Assembly (NCBI RefSeq): GCF_036884655.1
Contig: NC_088340.1
Span: 10,348,001 to 10,412,000, forward strand
Reading direction: 5' to 3'
Length of the DNA: 64,000 nt
Origin: Musa acuminata AAA Group
Lineage: Eukaryota; Streptophyta; Magnoliopsida; Zingiberales; Musaceae
A program made the position numbers and the translations under genes. Positions 26,002 through 38,093 of this stretch are shown here, piece after piece (positions within the stretch are counted from its first letter, which is position 1; every line of letters begins with the position of its first letter). A model generated the notes under the pieces. It made no database searches and was not told where the DNA came from. It saw nothing but the letters and a program-made list of their open reading frames with translations.

Positions 26002-29000
26002 TCACTCTAAACTAGTTGGTGATGCTACTTTCTCTTTTAGTAGGTCACTGAGAGTATGAAAACCCTTTGTCGATATAGTACGTCTACGTCGTTGCACGGT
26101 ACGAGCAGGAGGGGGATCCATGTGAAAGCACACCATAATGATTGTGAGATTGTCCATAGCACCGCGCTTCATCGCCTCCTGGACCAGTTCCTTGCAACAG
26201 GTCGTCGCATCATTGTGCTCTTGCAGCTGTCGCCTTGCAAAATCTACAGCGTTTTGGTTTGAGAAGACGTCCCATATGCCATCACTGCCTATTAGTAAGA
26301 ATTCGTCCTCCTTTGTCAACATGATCTTTTTCAGCTCTGGTTCAGCAATGAGTAGTCCGTTCGGCTGGTCAATATCTTTCAAGCCTTCGAAACCCCAATC
26401 ACCGAGGGCTCGAGTGACGGCAAGCTCCCCATTTAAGTAGGCATCATCTACTATGAAGCCACCGAGAGATTCGATGCGCTTTCGCTCGTTTGCACAAGAA
26501 GGCTTGTGGTCCTTGGACATTTCTATAGCCACGCCTCGTTGGGAAAGCACTGCTCGGCAATCTCCAGCGTTTGCAACCAGAAGAGATCTACAAAGACATT
26601 CTCATTAGTATTAATAGGAAGTGCCACAAGCATAATATTACGCTCCATTTCACTCTCTCGAAAGAAAACCAACAAAAAGGAGTATCTCATGGAATTATGT
26701 TATGAAACCTAAAAAAATATTGTCGTAGATGAAACATGTTTCTTTTTTTTCAAGTATAAAGAAGTTGTTGTAAAGATGCTAACACCCACACATTGGCTTG
26801 ATGAGACTAAACTCTTAGTTTGTCTTTAGTACTAGTTTATGAAGAAAAGAATCAATCACTAGAAGAGTTATGCACTTTAGAAAGAAGAAGCCCGCCTACC
26901 TTCCAAGTATCATTGCTGATAGAGCGGTTGTGCCGGAAGATGGGGTAAGTGGAGGAGAGCATGTCTTCGCAAACTGTAAGTCGGTTTCCAAATATGATCT
27001 AACAATAACCTTTTCAAGCTCAAGAGGAAAATCAGAATCTTCCACGATGACCATCGGTAGGTTGTCACGTACAAAATGTGCAGCATCTTTTCCTCCATGC
27101 CCATCGAATACCTAAAGAACAGAAATCATTGTAAGATATTTGACTCAATCTACAGTATGACAACAAAGTGTAGTGTCAATATTGAAATCAAGTGGCTGTT
27201 CTTCTTAGAAATGATTGTATCAATAATGACTACCTCTTTCATCAAGAGAGTAAAAAAGAGTATAAAATTTTCATGAGAACTTTGCGTTTAAAGAAGTATT
27301 CAAAATCTCAATGGTTTTGTTTTACTAATTTACTAAACGACTCTTGCAGACATCGGCGACCTAAATCATGCATAGCTTGGTCCAAAGGAAGCTACTGTAT
27401 GTACATCAATGAAATTAAAGCACACAACAATGTCCTCGGAAAATTTAAACTAGTGTAAAGTGCGTAACCTAGAAAAGCCATTGAACACATTATCAAACCT
27501 TTTGGCCATCCAACGTTTGCCTCTTTAACAGTCAACAAGAAAACATGGACCAAATATGGCAGGTAGATGTCATTTGGCTGAGCAAGAAAATGGACATCTT
27601 GCCAACTCAAATGTGGAAAACAGATGCAGTTTATGATGCCTTTTGTGAAAGGTCAGTCACATTGAGAAGAACGGCCTTTGCTTCAATGATTTATTTTAGG
27701 ATCAAATGATTAAGAAACCCAAATCAATCATGAGAAAGAAAGATAGGAGTTGGAAGTTGACACAGACATAATGAATAAACAACATTATGAGCCAATACAC
27801 TTCTTATCCAAGCAAACAAACAGTTTGCATTCATATTACTTTTGACTCTACTTACATATATCAATATAAGAGTTAAATACATTCTACATGTAAGTCAAGA
27901 TGCACAGCAAGAAGGTCACGAAGTAATGATCACCGAGCTTATTACAGGCACTGAAGTTTTTTAAGGGGCTATCGCCTAACCATTATTTTCAAGATGTTTC
28001 ATGATGAACTGCACAACAGAGTTCTAAGATATTTCTTGAGTTAAAATAAACCTTAAGATCAGAAGTCGCACATTGGATGTCTGGACTGATAGGAAAAAAA
28101 AGGGACTTAAGTCCTGTGGTTTTGGTTTTAGGCATTTTCGAAGCAACGAATCACACTGAAAGGTTCAAATTTCTAGATAATGTATTATGACATGCAGGTG
28201 GACAGTTATCAACCTTAATGAGACATAGAACTTATAGATAAAAAAATAATAAGCATGAACGAATAACAACAGAGCTACTATTATCACTCACTCCATAGAA
28301 GGAAATAGCCTCTCCTTTGAGGTTACGACAGCCGAACTTTTTAGCTAGATCACTGATGCATATATGAGTATCTTCCATATACGATCGGGTGCCAATGTCA
28401 GACCATTCCCCCGAACGAATGATGGGGACAAAGTCCGTTGTCGGATTCACATCGTCTATCGCGACTGTATTCACACTTCTATTCGTCTGTCAAAAGAAAC
28501 ATTGTTAGTAACATGTATGAACAAGAGGCAGGAAAGAAGATCTTCCAGATCTATAAAACACTTAATGACAAAATCAAAAGGTGTAGTCTTCACTTCAAGC
28601 TCTCACACTCTCTGATTAAGTTTAAGCATTGCAAAGATGCGATGACTTGAGATGAAAAAGAAAATCCATAATGAGTGATGCAAAGCTACCAACAAACACT
28701 TTACGTGTTCGAGTTTATGTTTCATCATGACATACATGTAAGTCAATATCATTACAGTAAAGACTCTATTCATGTAAGTCAAGATCACAAAGTAATGATC
28801 GCCGAACTTATAATATCATTACAGTAAAACTCTGGGTATCGAAAAAAGCAGTGACAGATAAATTCATCAACACAAATCACTACATGAAAAACATATTCTC
28901 TGATTTCAGAAGCCAACATCAGAAATCAACAACAACACGCAGTTCCGGATATATGCACAGGAACCATGACAATGCACGATCAGAAACAATCAGAAGAATC

Positions 29001-29715
29001 GATAGAGCTAGAAAAATGACCATCGAAGAATGAAGATGGCAAACATAATCCCAAGAGGCACATAAACCTATCAGGACAGTAGCAATCATTTCATCAAGAC
29101 ACTAGCAAAAAATTTCTAAGTGAGACAGTAACAACACTGAAGTTCATAAAGAATCTGAAACAATTTACACAACAAATATATCAATTTAGTTTCCATCTCT
29201 GTGATTTCGCAGCAGATTGATCAAGCCTTAGAAAGGACAGCAAAAACAAGAAGCTGCTGAAGCAATTCAAGAACATTAATGTGTGTATGTGAAGAATAAT
29301 CAGACCTAGAAAAGACAGCTAAAACAAGAAGCTACAGCAATCGTGCAATTCAATATAAAGTAGCATGGAAAACGAGACACAGAAAAATCCTCGACTCGAT
29401 TAAATAAGAAACAAAAGAAAACCAAAGAAGAATATTAGATAGAGACCAACACGGATCATCCAAAAAGGGGAATGCACTACGAGCGACAAGTAAATTAACA
29501 TATACATATATATAATATGAATATATGTCGAGAACTTATGGTCGAACAAGAAGAGCAGCATGAAGACGACATTCGAGAGAAAGGAAAAGAAAACATAAGC
29601 ACAGGGCACTAACAGGGCGATTGTCAAAACTGGAGCTTTTTCCCACCGTAGCATCGCAAGATAGCAACTTTTCCGTCTCCTCCGATACCTCCCCTATCTC
29701 GTCCTTCACGCACAT
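26002..29715 (-). CDS. Protein phosphatase 2C
   Basis: Metal-dependent Ser/Thr phosphatase, cytosolic or nuclear. Four exons in transcript order: 29715-29614, 28486-28292, 27111-26900, 26587-26002; 1095 nt, 364 aa, all GT-AG. The N-terminus MCVKDEIGE precedes the domain. PP2C motifs appear in order: SYMEDTH (E72, D73), VFDGHGG (D102, G103, metal ligands), SGTTALSAMI, LLVANAGDCRAVLS, AVTRALGDWG, LLIGSDGIWDVF (D272) and MDNLTIIMV (D315), so all metal-binding aspartates are present. There is no signal peptide. From memory it resembles plant clade G PP2Cs (AtPP2CG1-like, linked to salt and ABA responses), but that subgroup call needs a phylogeny. The donor of exon 1 could instead be the earlier GTATCG at about 29688, which also keeps frame and would shorten the N-terminus; the longer form is preferred. 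Confidence 0.93.
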
Positions 29716-30050
29716 GGCGGTTCTGCTCGAGGACCGACGAACCTGAGCGGTTCAACAGAGTCAATTTCCCAGAGGGAGAGAACAGCAGCATACGGCATAA
29801 ACAAGAGAGAGAAGAGGGGAGGGGGAGAAGATTCTGAGAATATGTTGTAAGAGACGCAATGGGGTAATTGGGGGATGGGATCATTTGGTGGAGTGGGGGT
29901 TAAAAGGTAGGTCGAGGGAGCAGAGAGCGTCGAGGAAGGAAAGGAAACGAGAGGAGCAGGTGGAGATTTGTGTGCGTGTGTGGCAAAAGCGTGGCCGGAA
30001 ATAGGAGATTTTTGCTTAGATTTCATTTTTGCGGCTTTGTCACCTCTTTA
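29716..30050 (-). promoter_or_regulatory. Presumed 5' leader and proximal promoter of the PP2C gene
   Basis: GC-richer than the AT-rich sequence further right. It holds a purine-rich plus-strand block (about 29805-29833), which reads as CT-rich in the gene's direction, as near the starts of the other genes here. No TATA box is obvious. Exact transcription start unknown. Confidence 0.4.
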
Positions 30051-32296
30051 GATTTTTCTTTTCTAAAAATGTTCCATTTGGATTTCTCTTTCTTTTTCTT
30101 TTTATCACGTGTGTTTTTCTAACTCTATTTTTATATAAAAAATTATTTTTAAATGTCTCTAGAAAATATCCTAATATTCGATAATAAACATATTTTAAAA
30201 CATATAATTTTTCGTCTAATTTTTCTTATGACATGATATCTCTCGTTACAATAATCTAAATCATTTATTAATTTTATTTTTCTCTAATGCTATTAAGTCG
30301 GTTCCTCGTCGTAAAATATGATCGAGAGTGTTGCACGACTCAGGTAAATTAACATATCATTAAATATATATTTTACTTATATAAGTATTAAAAATCTTGA
30401 TACATCTAAGCTCGGTGAAAGATAAATACGATCTGAAAGGATAAAACAATAAAAATTTAACCACAAATGAGACTCTTTCACTATATAAAATAATTATATT
30501 TGTAGGACAAAAACCAAAAGATTTCTATAAAATAATTTTGCTTTCAGCCATCTGATTCTCATATGTGTTTTGATGAAAAATTGGGCCAGTATTAATATTA
30601 TCATGACAAATCACCTGTAGAAATATAATAAAATATAATGAAATATTGCATGTTTGCATGACTCACAAGCAATGGATCTAACATTTCTCATCAATCATGT
30701 TAATTATAGGTATGCAATTGTATATATTGAGACATAAAGAAGTAGACCTTCATGACCTACAAGGATTTAATTATAGAGGATGCCTTGTTTCACACCTAAT
30801 GTTGATTATTTTTATTTTTAAGATAATAATTAATTGCTATCATGGTATTCTTTTTGTTCCCTTTGACTTGACCAACAAAAAGGGTTTTTGATTTTTGAGC
30901 TACATGATTCTTATAATCTTCATCAAAACATAATCAACTTGAAGTATGATTTGATTAAGACTAATCCAATAATTTGTGATGATTCATTGAATACATACTT
31001 AGAGGATGTGATCATAGTATATGAACAGTTTTCAAATGTGTGAAATCATTCATCATCTCATTTCACTCACAAATTGCCTAAGCCTTTCATGTGGATAACT
31101 TATTTGCATAAAACATTGGTGCATTTGTAGTCATCATTTTACCACAATAACTAATCCATGCAGAGAGACAGAAATTTAAGCCTACTAAAAATTATCTTTT
31201 TAAAATGTTTTTATAAGAAAATAAAATATCAAACACCTCAACACATAGTAGATTCATTATGTTAGAATAATGATATAAAAATTAGTATAAGATAACTAAA
31301 GAATTGGTTTTAAAAATAGAAGAAAAGTCTTAGAAAATATAACCTGTTCTTCCTCTCGTGCCCGATGAAATTTAGATAATAAATCTATAAAGTGCAATCG
31401 AGCTCTTTTACACGCACGAACAAAAAGAGATTCTACTGCTTCCAAGTGAGACGATAAGCATGAAGTACACAAACAAGACATGTTGTCTTCAGAGAGAGAA
31501 TTATAGAAGTTAAAGAAAAGATCTTTTACGAGCTAAAACAAATGATAAATCCCTCTTTATATAGAAGAAAAAGATATGTGACAGTGTGAAAATCAAACGA
31601 TAATAAGTACAATGTAAACTTGGGTATAATAAAAAAATGGTAATGATATAAACAAAAAAATAAGGGGAAAAAATATTTGGAATAAAAGTTTTGAGGTTTC
31701 CTTTTCCAAAAAAAAAGAAAAAAAAAAACTTAACACGTCCTACCTTTTTTGATATTGTTGTGCGATGGATTCTTGCACAATAAAATAGTACCTATTAAAA
31801 CAATATTCCTCTTGTCATGCCAAACCCAACAAATTAAATGTAATCAAGCTTGCACAATAATTGATATATTAATAGGAAATAAAAACGATTATAGTGCTGA
31901 ATAAAAATGTAGCCTTGATGTCACGCAATTGTTTGTGCTCTGGGCCCCATCCATTGATAAAAATATCTTTCTTTTTTTTTTGGTCGCTTTATTTCTAGTA
32001 ATTTATTGTGACATTTCGAAAGGGGTCGGATGTCGATGGAAGAGGAAGGAGTGTTGGATGCCATAATTTAGCCTCACCGAGAAGCCAAGCATCACATCAA
32101 CCTTCTCTTTTGGTGGTCCCCTAATAAAAACAAGGAGGGTGGCCATTCATGTGGTGAACGAGTCATGCAACTCGTGGCCTTCAAAGTTGATGCCGTCGTT
32201 GGTGGCTTGACGTCAACGCAAAGGGTGAAGTGACAACCAAAAAAAATGTCGACGTAGGCATCGATGATGGCGTACATGATAAATATTTACTATATA
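30051..32296. other. AT-rich intergenic DNA, no gene seen
   Basis: Mostly AT-rich with A- and T-runs. A minus-strand open stretch at 31481-31296 and a GC-richer patch at 32020-32280 stand out from the background, but neither shows a known domain or splice context. They may be worn transposon ends. No RNA gene recognised. Confidence 0.45.
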
Positions 32297-35050
32297 TTTT
32301 GTTCAAATCATAAATTATTTTTGCCTCGTCTTCCTCGTCATATAGTATTATTCATGATACATTAATATAATTATCAATTTAAGATGAAAAATGAACCCAA
32401 TATGGTGTGTTTTACGAGTTATAAAAAAGGAATGGGTTGAATCAATATATTTGTTTATTTTGAATGTTAAAATGTCTTCGATATTTATTATAAATTTAGA
32501 ACATAATATTAATCTTATAACTACCATTTAATGAAAGGATATTTCTATAGATGTCACTCAAATGTAGCATATCTAGTAGGCTATTTATCATGATTATATT
32601 GCATGTGTTATGTCTCTTGACCATAAATAATTATAGCATCATTCTCTCTCATTGTGTTTAAGAGTATGGACTTGTTCATCGTCAAGCACAACATCTATTT
32701 TGGAATCTCAACTATAATTATACGTATCATAAAATGACTAAATGTCTTAGTTGCATTCTTATTCAAAGCAAACACAAGGAATGCTTTGGATCTAGTTGAT
32801 CATGTTGGATGTACTATTTTGTTCAAATCATAAGTTATTTTTGTCTCATCTCCATCATGATGTACTATTACTAAAACATTATTCATGATATATTAATATA
32901 ATTGTATGAGAAAATGGATCAAATCTGGTATGTTTTAGGGGTTATCATGTTTGAAAAAGATAAAACAAAAAATTATTGAGGAAATTGGTGGAATTAGTAC
33001 ATTTGTTTATTTTGGATGTTAAAAAGTCTTTGATATTTATTTATAAATTTAGAATAAAGTATTAATCTTATAACTATAATTTATTGAGAGAATATTTCTT
33101 TAGATGTCATGTTAATGTAATATATATTGTAGGCTATCTATCATCTTTAGATGTTATAAAATGACTATTTTGAGATATCTATTTTGAAATCTCGAGTATT
33201 ATTACTCATTGTGTTTAAGAGTATGGACTTGTCTATCCTCAAGCACAACATCTATTTTGGGATCTCAACTATAATTACTCGTATCATAAAATGACTAAAT
33301 GCCTTAGTTACATATTCTTATTCAAAGCAAACACATAGAACATAATGCATTATTTTGTTCAAATCATAAGTTATCTTTGTCTCATCTCCATCAGTTATCA
33401 TATTTGAAAAAGATAAAATAAAAATTTATTGAGGAAATTGGTGGAATTAGTATATTTATTTATTTTGGATGTTAAAAAGTCTTTGATATTTATTTATAAA
33501 TTTAGAATAAAGTATTAATCTTATAACTATAATTTAATAAGAGAATATTTCTTTAGATGTCATATTAATGTGACACATATATATATCGTAGGCTATTTAT
33601 CATCTCTACTAGTTAACATGATATATCTAGAGGATATTAATTAGATTACATGTGTTGAATCCCTTAACTAAAAATAATTATGATATCATTAGCTGCTTTA
33701 GAACTTATTCATCATAGAGTATAATATCTATTTTGAGATCTTGACTATTATTACTCATGTTATAAAATATGACTATGTGATGCTTTAATTGCATTATTAT
33801 TGAAGGCAAAAGGAGTGCTTTGGATCTAGTTGACCACATCATATACTTTATATATATTTTTTTTCTTAAATGGATTTGTCGCTTGCAAAGGGATGCTTTG
33901 GTGATGAATTGGACTCTTTGAATGCTTTTTATATCCTAAGTGGGCACATTATATCTAAAAGATGACGTTTTGAAATTCATTATATACTTCCGATGCTTTT
34001 ATGTTATAGATGGACACATCACGTGAAAAAATATAGATCTTTTAGGTTTAGTCGATCACGTTGAGTACTTGAAATATACTTTTTTTTTGTTGTAGATAAA
34101 TATGTCACACAAAAAAAATATTTTAGGTTTAGTTGAACGTATTAGATTGCTTATACTACTACTTAAGTGTTATCCATGACATATTAAGTCAATGGGTTTA
34201 TCAACATATCTATCTTTATTTTCTTGATATGATCAATATTGATCATCAATTTGACATAAAACATTTGATCTTATCTAGTATGTTTTACGAGTTATCATGT
34301 TTGAAAAAGAAATAAATTCTTATTGAGGTGGTTGGATCATGACTCAAGGGAATTTATTTATTTATGTCTATATTCAGTATCTTACAAAATATTGCACTGA
34401 GAGTGTGTTCAACAAAATATATTTGATAGTTGAATTAGTATATTTGTTTATTATGGGCAACAAAAGTCTGTAAGATAGCTTAATATTCATTTAGCAAGCA
34501 AAAAAAAAGAAAAAACATGAGAAGACCACTTTATGTAGTATTAATCTTATAATTATGATTTAATTAAAGAATATTTCTTTAGAAGTTATAGATATTTAAT
34601 AAGCTCTTTGTGATCTTTATAAGCTAAAGTGACATTTAAAAGATATAAGCTCTTTGTCATCTCTATAAGCTAAAGTGACATGTTTAAAAGAGATTGACTG
34701 GACTATATGTTTCAAGTCTCGATCCACTTACTGGGAATAATAGTTATATCATTTGCCTGAAAAAGAAAAATACTATTCATTTTGGGATCTTGACCATTAT
34801 GGTAAGCAAATTCATCGAGCATAAGGGGATGGGTGGATCACATCAAATGCTTCAGATATTCGTATATCATTTGATTTAGAGATATATTGAACTTTTTAAA
34901 TACTCTCATATGTTAGGAAGATACGATATTTTGGGATTCATCATACACTTTGATGCTCCGATAAACACATCATATGAAAAAGAAATTAAAAAAAACTTTA
35001 GGCTTAGTTGTTGATATAAGGTACATTATAAGAAAATATATCAACGCAAA
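32297..35050. repeat. Diverged AT-rich tandem array, ~530-bp units
   Basis: Unit starts recognisable from tttgttcaaatcataa lie at about 32297, 32817 and 33354 (spacings about 520 and 537). Later blocks of each unit (gttatcatgtttgaaaaag, ttggatgttaaaaagtc, agtattaatcttataac, aaaatgactaaatg) recur in the same order. A more diverged fourth unit runs from about 34090 to 34580, with scraps to about 35050. Within it, a ~46-bp duplication (ataagctctttgt...) occurs at about 34599 and 34645. No coding capacity. Confidence 0.75.
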
Positions 35051-35839
35051 GGGGATGATTGTATTGATTAATTCAAATACTTCTGTGTCCTATAAATATG
35101 AAGTGTAAGAAGGGATGCATGGACGATGTAGACACACATAAGCCTTTTTATGCATTAGTGTTAATAGTTCTAGTAAATGCAAAAAGTTGATAACGTAATA
35201 AAGGACTACATTTTCGAATCATTTACCTACATTATATTGTCTAAGCTTTCTACTTTTGGCATCATTGATTTAACGCTAGTACTACTTGTATGATTAGTAT
35301 AATGATGATCACATTCAACTTGTATGAAACGTTATATCTCTTTTATGAGAGCAAATTACAATTCAATTTTGAATTCTTAAACAACGGACAGTATATATTG
35401 GCTTAAAAAAGGGCAGATACTTCTTAGGCACAGTGATTTGATTCTCAATTATCTAATTAAGTATAACTTATGATTGATGTGGAAGGCTCCTAATGATATA
35501 TTACTTTTAATGAGAGGGATTATGAGTTCTTCTATATATCCTTAGCATATAAAGCTATTGCTTGTGTAAGTGAACTATCAATCTTCCAAATTATCTAAAG
35601 AAATTGATATGTTGCATTATCAAAGTGAAGTTCAATGAATTAAACCAAATTACTAGATGGATCGTGTTATACATTAATGATGCTTATAATGCAAACACTT
35701 ACAAGGGTGGGATTAGATTTGATTAAGAAACTCTAATGGTTTACATCAATGAAGCATCTCATGATTGAACCAAACAATAAGACTTTCAAAATTTATTATT
35801 ATTATTATTATGTGAAAAGTTTATGGGGATAGAATTTAT

Positions 35840-35841
<2 letters not shown>

Positions 35842-35886
<45 letters not shown>
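35842..35886. repeat. (AT)n microsatellite
   Basis: About 45 bases of alternating A and T. Similar shorter tracts occur at 45069-45085 and 46424-46456 in introns of the BRIZ gene. Confidence 0.95.
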
Positions 35887-35888
<2 letters not shown>

Positions 35889-35970
35889 AGAATAAATGAC
35901 TAATTATGCAAAATAATCTAAGTTAGATAAATTGTGACATGTCAATTGGTCATATGATCTCTATGCACTT

Positions 35971-36250
35971 TTATACTCCAATGAGAATGGTCAAAAAATT
36001 CTTTTAGTACTTCTTAGTATAACTAAAATTATTCTTTTAGAGAAAAAATATTTTTTTTTGTAAAAATAAGTCTTGGATTTAAATTCACATGATGTTTTAT
36101 TTAATGTTAAAAAAATTGGTTGATCCCATTTTTATCCACAATAATAAGAATTTTTAGTACTTGTTAGTGTAACTAAGAAGTACTCCAATGAGAATGGTCA
36201 AAAAGTTATTTTAGTACTTCTTAGTGTAACTAAAATTATTCTTTTAGAGA
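35971..36250. repeat. Direct duplication, period ~211 bp
   Basis: actccaatgagaatggtcaa followed by ttagtacttcttagt and aactaaaattattctttta occurs at 35971 and again at 36182, with few differences. Confidence 0.8.
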
Positions 36251-37345
36251 AAAAATTAAATCATTTATAAAAATAGGTCTTGGATTTAAATGGAATCCAG
36301 TTCTATTAGAATTTTGATAGTTTGAAGTCTTATTTTATTCAAAATTGAACTCAAATACACTCATTCATAAACCTATCCAAAAAAAATCAAATTTGATACT
36401 TAATTATCCTAAATTTATCATGAACATAAAAACCTACTAGAATATGATACTCAAGTAGAATAATAAAAGTTTGAGATCGATTGGTGGAAGTTGATACTAT
36501 TACATCGGAAAATGAACTAAGGTATACTCATTCACAAAGCATGGCAAAAAAAAAAAAAACCAAATTTGATAATTAAAATTTATAAAAATATAAAAATTAA
36601 CACAATCTTTGTTAGAATCATGTTGTAGTGGAATCATGAAAGTTTGAGATAATTTGATTAAAGTTGACCCATAATACTCAAAAATAAATTGATCCACATA
36701 ACCTACCAAAAAACATACGAAATTGGATGATTGATGATCTTAAAATTATAAAAGAAAAAAAAAATACTAAGATCCCTAATAAAATAATGTTCTAATAAAA
36801 TTATGAAAGTTTGATATCATTGATGGAAGTTTACTCGTTACAGTTGAAAACGAACTAAAATATCCTTATTCACAAAAACTACAAGAAAAATTAAGTTTGA
36901 TAATTAATTATCTCAAATTCATCATAAAATAAAAAAAAATATATATATATAATTTTTGTTTGAATATGTTTTGGTAGGATTGTATCAATTTTAAGACATT
37001 TGGAGACATGTAAATTCTACAATTGAGTGTACTTTGATTCAAATTGAGTATATTTTGGTGAACTTTACTTAAAATACCTCAAAGATACACATTCATGCTC
37101 ATATATGATTATAACACTCGTTTAGAGTTTTTTTCTAGAATTTTAGGAATATTATTTATTTAATTTGACATACTTCAATATAATTCTTTAATCAAGTATA
37201 TTTCAATTAAAAATCTAGTATATTTCGATGAAAATTATCTAAAATATTTTAAACTTGTCCATTGATGTCACGTACAATTATAACAATCACTTGTTTTTTT
37301 ATTTTTGAATAATTTTAGAAATATTATTTTTTAAAATTTTATGTG

Positions 37346-37740
37346 CCTTCCAAGCAGGAGAAAGAGGTAAAACATATGGAAGAGAAGGTGAAAAGATGAG
37401 AAGAGACAAAAGAGAATGAGGAGGGCAACGAGGGAGAGGAGGAAGAAGAGAAAAGATGAGAAAAATGAGGAAAAAGAAGAGGAAGAAGAAGAAACAAAAG
37501 AGGGTTCGCAAAATGGGAGGAGGAAGGGAAGATAAATGATGAGAATTTGTAAACTCAAAAGAAAATAGATGAGGAAAAAATAACGATAGAAGAGAGGGGA
37601 CGAATTAAAAAGAGGTTGATGAAAGAGAAAAAAATGATAAAGGAGAATGAGGAGAAAACGAATGAAACATAAATATACGAGACAAAGAGAGAAAAAGAGA
37701 AAAAGACAAATGAAGATGAGGTAAAAAAAAAAAAAACCAT
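37346..37740 (+). repeat. Polypurine tract, ~400 bp
   Basis: The plus strand is overwhelmingly A and G (gaagag, gaggaagaag, aaagagag blocks), with its complement pure CT. This creates long low-complexity open frames on the minus strand (Ser/Phe/Leu-rich) that are artefacts of composition. It lies just upstream of the BRIZ gene. Confidence 0.85.
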
Positions 37741-38093
37741 GGGTTAAGAATTTTCATGGAACCAATGGGTCAATTCAATTTCACAAAAAAAAATCATTAA
37801 CCATGTTATCAACTAGAAAAACTATTGTATATTCATAAAAAGAAATACCGATTGGTATATTTTTTTTAACCAGTAAAATTTCCTATATATCTCTAATTAT
37901 AACTAGCTTAGCCAGATCATCATTTTGGATCCATAAGATCATCGGGTTCGGATCTGAGAGCGGATCCATTACGGTAACACCGTTGACTGCTCAGCGGATC
38001 CAACGGCATCAACGGCCTGATATATTCGCCGAGCCTTCGAGCCCCGCCTCCCCCATCAGCCTCCTTCGCCCTCCGCCACTTCGCCACTTCGCC
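37741..38093 (+). promoter_or_regulatory. Proximal promoter and leader of the BRIZ gene
   Basis: Sequence shifts from AT-rich (to ~37915) to GC-rich by 38030. The open frame of exon 1 extends upstream to 37983 from another ATG, but the ATG at 38094 (gccATGtcc, a good plant context) is preferred because the extra 37 residues are low-complexity and unlike the family. Confidence 0.45.

Larger units (their letters stand above)
35051..37345. other. AT-rich intergenic DNA with local duplications
   Basis: No gene. It contains the microsatellite and 211-bp duplication listed separately. From 36290 to 36900 are repeated phrases such as gaatcatgaaagtttgag, suggesting another decayed tandem array with ~160-bp spacing. 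Confidence 0.5.

Noticed and set aside
31296..31481. 61-codon minus-strand open frame as a small gene
   Set aside because: Starts and stops without splice or promoter context in AT-rich repeat-like DNA; no recognisable domain. Mentioned in the region entry only.
37299..37740. Ser/Phe/Leu-rich minus-strand open frames resembling membrane proteins
   Set aside because: They are the complement of a polypurine tract. No start context, splice sites or family resemblance.
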